Assembly: GCA_947447465.1 (NCBI GenBank)
Contig: CANFKE010000010.1
Span: 31,093 to 95,092, forward strand
DNA: 64,000 bases
Reading direction: 5' to 3'
Source of the DNA: Chitinophagaceae bacterium
Lineage (GTDB): Bacteria > Bacteroidota > Bacteroidia > Chitinophagales > Chitinophagaceae
The position numbers and the translations under genes were made by a program. The notes under the pieces are model-generated. The model ran no database searches, had not been told where the DNA came from, and saw nothing but the letters and a program-made list of their open reading frames with translations. Shown here one piece after another: positions 60,834 to 64,000 of this stretch (its first letter is position 1; each line of letters begins with the position of its first letter).

Positions 60834-61634
60834 CTATGAGCTGTAGCAATATTCTAAAAATGTTTTAATGTCTTTTTGCAAGGTCAACGGGGTTTCTATC
60901 ATGGCCATATGTCCGCATTCTCTATAATAAGACGTAAAATTTACCTCGGTCATGTGGGTGAGCGGTAATATTTTTTTTACCGGTATCAATGCGTCCTTAG
61001 CGCCAATGATCCATTGTACAGGAAAAGTCGCATTCATTAATACATGTGTGCGTTCCTGCCGCTCCATCATTGCTCTGTAAAAGTTAACAACGGCCTGTTG
61101 GCTCATTATCAGTGCATTAGTTACTTGTTCCGCAACTGCAGCATTGTTTTGTTTTACATATTCTTCTGCAAAGAGTCCTGGCACCATTGTTCTCAAAAAC
61201 GCATCTTTGCCGCCCTTTTCCACTATATCAATGACTTTCTTTCTTGTTTCTTTCTTTTCCTCATCATCAGCAAATGGGGTAGAGTGCACTAACGTGAGTC
61301 CGGACACATATTGCGGGTAAAGATCTGCAAATGCAAAAGCTACATAGCCGCCCATCGAATGACCGATCAATACAGCTTTGTCAATGCCTTCAGTATCCAG
61401 TATAGATCTGATGCTTTCAGCCATTTGCGTTATACTCACAAAGCCATTCAGCTCACTTGCACCTGCACCCGGCAGATCGGGTATTATCAATGTGTAAGCA
61501 GTACTCAGATCATCCCACACATTTCGCCATAATGTGCCACTTTCCGGGAACCCATGCAACAACACTGCAACAGGACCGGAACCCATTTTACGATAAAAAA
61601 TGCGGGGAAAAAATGTTGTACTTACCTCAGACAT
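60834..61634 (-). CDS. Alpha/beta hydrolase
   Basis: VAVLLHGFPESGTLWRNVWDDL, IGHSMGGYVAFAFADLYP. Confidence 0.92.
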   Translation of the reverse strand: MSEVSTTFFPRIFYRKMGSGPVAVLLHGFPESGTLWRNVWDDLSTAYTLIIPDLPGAGASELNGFVSITQMAESIRSILDTEGIDKAVLIGHSMGGYVAFAFADLYPQYVSGLTLVHSTPFADDEEKKETRKKVIDIVEKGGKDAFLRTMVPGLFAEEYVKQNNAAVAEQVTNALIMSQQAVVNFYRAMMERQERTHVLMNATFPVQWIIGAKDALIPVKKILPLTHMTEVNFTSYYRECGHMAMIETPLTLQKDIKTFLEYCYSS

Positions 61635-62847
61635 CAGACGCTTCTGCTTTTATTTTACTTGTTCTGTAAATCGTACCATAAATGTACAGCAAAGCCAGCA
61701 ATAAAGGCATGAACTCTGTCATTATCAGCTGTTGTACACGGAAAATGTGGAGCAAAATGGTAGCAAATAGGAACATCATGGCTATCAATGCATATCTGCC
61801 CTTACCCTTAAGGTTGGCAAATGCAATAATAAGGTTAGTTGGCAAACACCATAAAATGTTGAAATTATTGCCGCATCCCTGATGGTTGGTAGCAAACCAC
61901 ATCACCAATATCAGGCAACCCAGCAAGCCGGTCACTAACAACAGGGTGGTGCTCATTATCTTACCCAGCACCCGTAATCTCTTTATGGTCAGTCCGCCGA
62001 TCGTAAGCAAAGCAATACTGCAGGTGAGTACCAATGGGCCACTCAGGTTATTAGGTTTCGCGGGCCCGCCGGGCAACATTACTACCGGAGCCGCGGCTAT
62101 ATTATTGCTATTGTCGGTTGCTCCTTCAATACCCTTCAGCAGATAATCGGGCAGGAACATAATATCCTTATCTGTCATTACTTTATCAATTCTGCTGCCT
62201 AGCAGTATATTGATCCCGAAGCGCTCCCACTTGGTAGCATAGAAGTATTGATTGATGATATCTCTGAACGTCATTTTGGTGTCTGCCGGTAATATCTTAC
62301 CAAACTTAAAGTCTTTTCCGATTGTCTCGGGAAACAGATCACGAATCCTTGTAGCACAGTTGTCATAAAAGAAATCGTATTTATATGATCTGTTTTCGGG
62401 TTCTGCATTCCAGTCGAGATAAGCAACAAAGGCCTTCTTCTGTGAATCTGTCATTTCCAGTACCTGCTCCGTAACACTTCTTCTCCGCTCAATATACTCA
62501 GGCAGAAAATCTTTAAAAGGATAGACAGACAGGTAATACAAAAGTTTACCCTGCATGAATTTTAATTCAAAATTCTTTTCAAACCCGTTGAAAGTACCAT
62601 AATTATACACCATGTCGGTATGAGCGGCACTATCTATTACCCTTATAGCCGTATGCCCGAATACTTCATATACTTCCTCATAGCCGGGGCCGCAGGTTAC
62701 AAGGCTCACTCTCATTCCCGGTTGGTTAGCCTCTGTTTTCCATTGTCCGAATTGACCCATATAAACAGAGTCGTTCTTTTGGGCGCTGGCAATAAATACT
62801 CCGATAGAAAAAACGGAGAGCAGCAGGCAGCATATCTTTTTGTTCAT
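61627..62847 (-). CDS. DUF4105/Lnb-type membrane protein
   Basis: VSLVTCGPGYEEVYEVFGHTAIRVID, YDFFYDNCATRIRDL; C-terminal TMs; ORF track start 62874, M at 62847 likely. Confidence 0.85.
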   Translation of the reverse strand: MNKKICCLLLSVFSIGVFIASAQKNDSVYMGQFGQWKTEANQPGMRVSLVTCGPGYEEVYEVFGHTAIRVIDSAAHTDMVYNYGTFNGFEKNFELKFMQGKLLYYLSVYPFKDFLPEYIERRRSVTEQVLEMTDSQKKAFVAYLDWNAEPENRSYKYDFFYDNCATRIRDLFPETIGKDFKFGKILPADTKMTFRDIINQYFYATKWERFGINILLGSRIDKVMTDKDIMFLPDYLLKGIEGATDNSNNIAAAPVVMLPGGPAKPNNLSGPLVLTCSIALLTIGGLTIKRLRVLGKIMSTTLLLVTGLLGCLILVMWFATNHQGCGNNFNILWCLPTNLIIAFANLKGKGRYALIAMMFLFATILLHIFRVQQLIMTEFMPLLLALLYIYGTIYRTSKIKAEASDV

Positions 62848-62860
62848 GTATGAAAAAGAA

Positions 62861-62887
62861 TTAAGGCTCCGCAAAACGGAGCCTTAA
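62861..62887 (-). terminator. sigma factor gene terminator
   Basis: TTAAGGCTCCG-CAAAA-CGGAGCCTTAA. Confidence 0.8.
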
Positions 62888-62910
62888 AAGTATGAAATGT
62901 TTGATTGTTA

Positions 62911-63768
62911 TTAGCCCAGATACACTTTCAGCGCATTGCTGTAACGTGCTTTCTGCAAACGCTTGATAGCACGCTCCTTGATCTGGCGGATACGCTCTTT
63001 GGTAAGGTCGTACTTTTCGCCTATCTCTTCAATGCTCGGACCATGATCGCCCTCAAGTCCAAAGTAAGCAGAAAGTATTTCAGCCTCCCTTACACTCAAT
63101 GACTTCAATATGCGGCGGATCTCATTACGCAATGAATCCTTCATTACGTCATCATCCGTATCGCTACTTCCTTCCAGCAGGTCGCCCATAGCCACATCTT
63201 CTGCTTCATGCACAGGTGCATCAAGCGATGTGTGACGGGTATTGCTGGTGAAGATATTGGTCACCTCAGTTTCACTCATATCAAGGATGCCTGCCAATTC
63301 TTCAGTTGAAGGTTCGCGCTCGTTCTCCTGTTCAAATGCTATAAATGCCTTATTGGCCTTATTATAAGTACCTATCTTATTCTGTGGCAAACGAACCAGA
63401 CGGCCCTGTTCAGCCAATGCCTGCAAGATAGACTGACGGATCCACCATACGGCATAAGAGATAAATTTAAAACCCTTGGTCTCATCAAAACGCTGTGCAG
63501 CTTTGATAAGGCCCAGGTTACCTTCATTGATAAGGTCACTCAACGACAACCCCTGATGCTGATACTGTTTGGCAACAGATACCACAAACCTCAGGTTCGA
63601 TTTAACTAACTTTTCCAGTGCTCTTTGGTCACCCATGTGAATTTTCTGGGCAAGTGTAGTCTCCTCTTCCGGTGTGATCATAGAGATCTTACTGATTTCC
63701 TGAAGATACTTTTCTACTGCTTGTGAATCCCTGTTGGTAATCTGGGTGGCAATTTTCAGCTGCCTCAT
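62911..63768 (-). CDS. rpoD: RNA polymerase sigma-70 factor (RpoD/SigA type)
   Basis: DLINEGNLGLIKAAQRFDETKGFKFISYAVWWIRQSILQALAEQGRLVRLP; region 4.2 LTKERIRQIKERAIKRLQ. Confidence 0.96.
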   Translation of the reverse strand: MRQLKIATQITNRDSQAVEKYLQEISKISMITPEEETTLAQKIHMGDQRALEKLVKSNLRFVVSVAKQYQHQGLSLSDLINEGNLGLIKAAQRFDETKGFKFISYAVWWIRQSILQALAEQGRLVRLPQNKIGTYNKANKAFIAFEQENEREPSTEELAGILDMSETEVTNIFTSNTRHTSLDAPVHEAEDVAMGDLLEGSSDTDDDVMKDSLRNEIRRILKSLSVREAEILSAYFGLEGDHGPSIEEIGEKYDLTKERIRQIKERAIKRLQKARYSNALKVYLG

Positions 63769-64000
63769 ATTAACTCCTTAGTTTTAGTATACAATATTAT
63801 TAACGTAGTTTGTCGTAAAAACGTTTGTTTTCTCACAAAATTACTTTCCACATTACACGCACAAAATACGTTCCACTATCCATAAATTATAGTCGTTAAA
63901 TTCTCCAAGTCGAAACAAAAGGGCGCTAAAGCAGTTTGGTATTGATTTAATACCGATTATAAATAATATTTATGCCCCTATAGTGTGAAAGTGTTGAATA

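Noticed and set aside
1-64000. tRNA or rRNA genes
   Set aside because: No cloverleaf/GGTTCRANNCC-like T-arm context or rRNA segments noticed; a tRNAscan-SE run would be needed to exclude fully.

Overview
The window is a Bacteroidota chromosome segment, probably Chitinophagaceae-like. Evidence: T9SS/gliding-motility C-terminal domains, TAnnTTTG-type promoter boxes, a LytTR/LytS-type two-component system, HU, and a typical Bacteroidota sigma-70. Most of it is ordinary chromosome, about 45 CDS: glyA, acyl-CoA ligase, HU, rsgA, paired M16 peptidases, lepA, rimO, der, purE, phoH, dinB, bcp, an M23 peptidase, two T9SS-type PKD surface proteins, an L,D-transpeptidase, sigma factor and others. The unusual part is an accessory island at about 18.95-24.0 kb. 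It contains (i) four short, co-directional genes for uncharacterised secreted or lipoproteins, two of them tandem paralogs, punctuated by four copies of a ~100-bp highly palindromic repeat in a cassette-like layout; (ii) a ~0.85-kb non-coding tandem array with ~279-bp units, each containing long GTGGCA/TGCCAC inverted arms; and (iii) another hairpin-bearing intergenic element at 23.86-24.01 kb. Other notable points are two fragmented genes (31.8-32.4 kb and 44.6-44.95 kb), a 7x ~90-aa internal repeat in a giant T9SS protein, an active/inactive M16 pair, a receiver-like protein without obvious phosphoacceptor residues, a PurE-family protein with a substituted conserved motif, and start codons lying within a few nt of -7 boxes (possible leaderless mRNAs). 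No tRNA, rRNA, CRISPR array, transposase or phage module was recognised. All family assignments come from reading motifs by eye; no database search was run.
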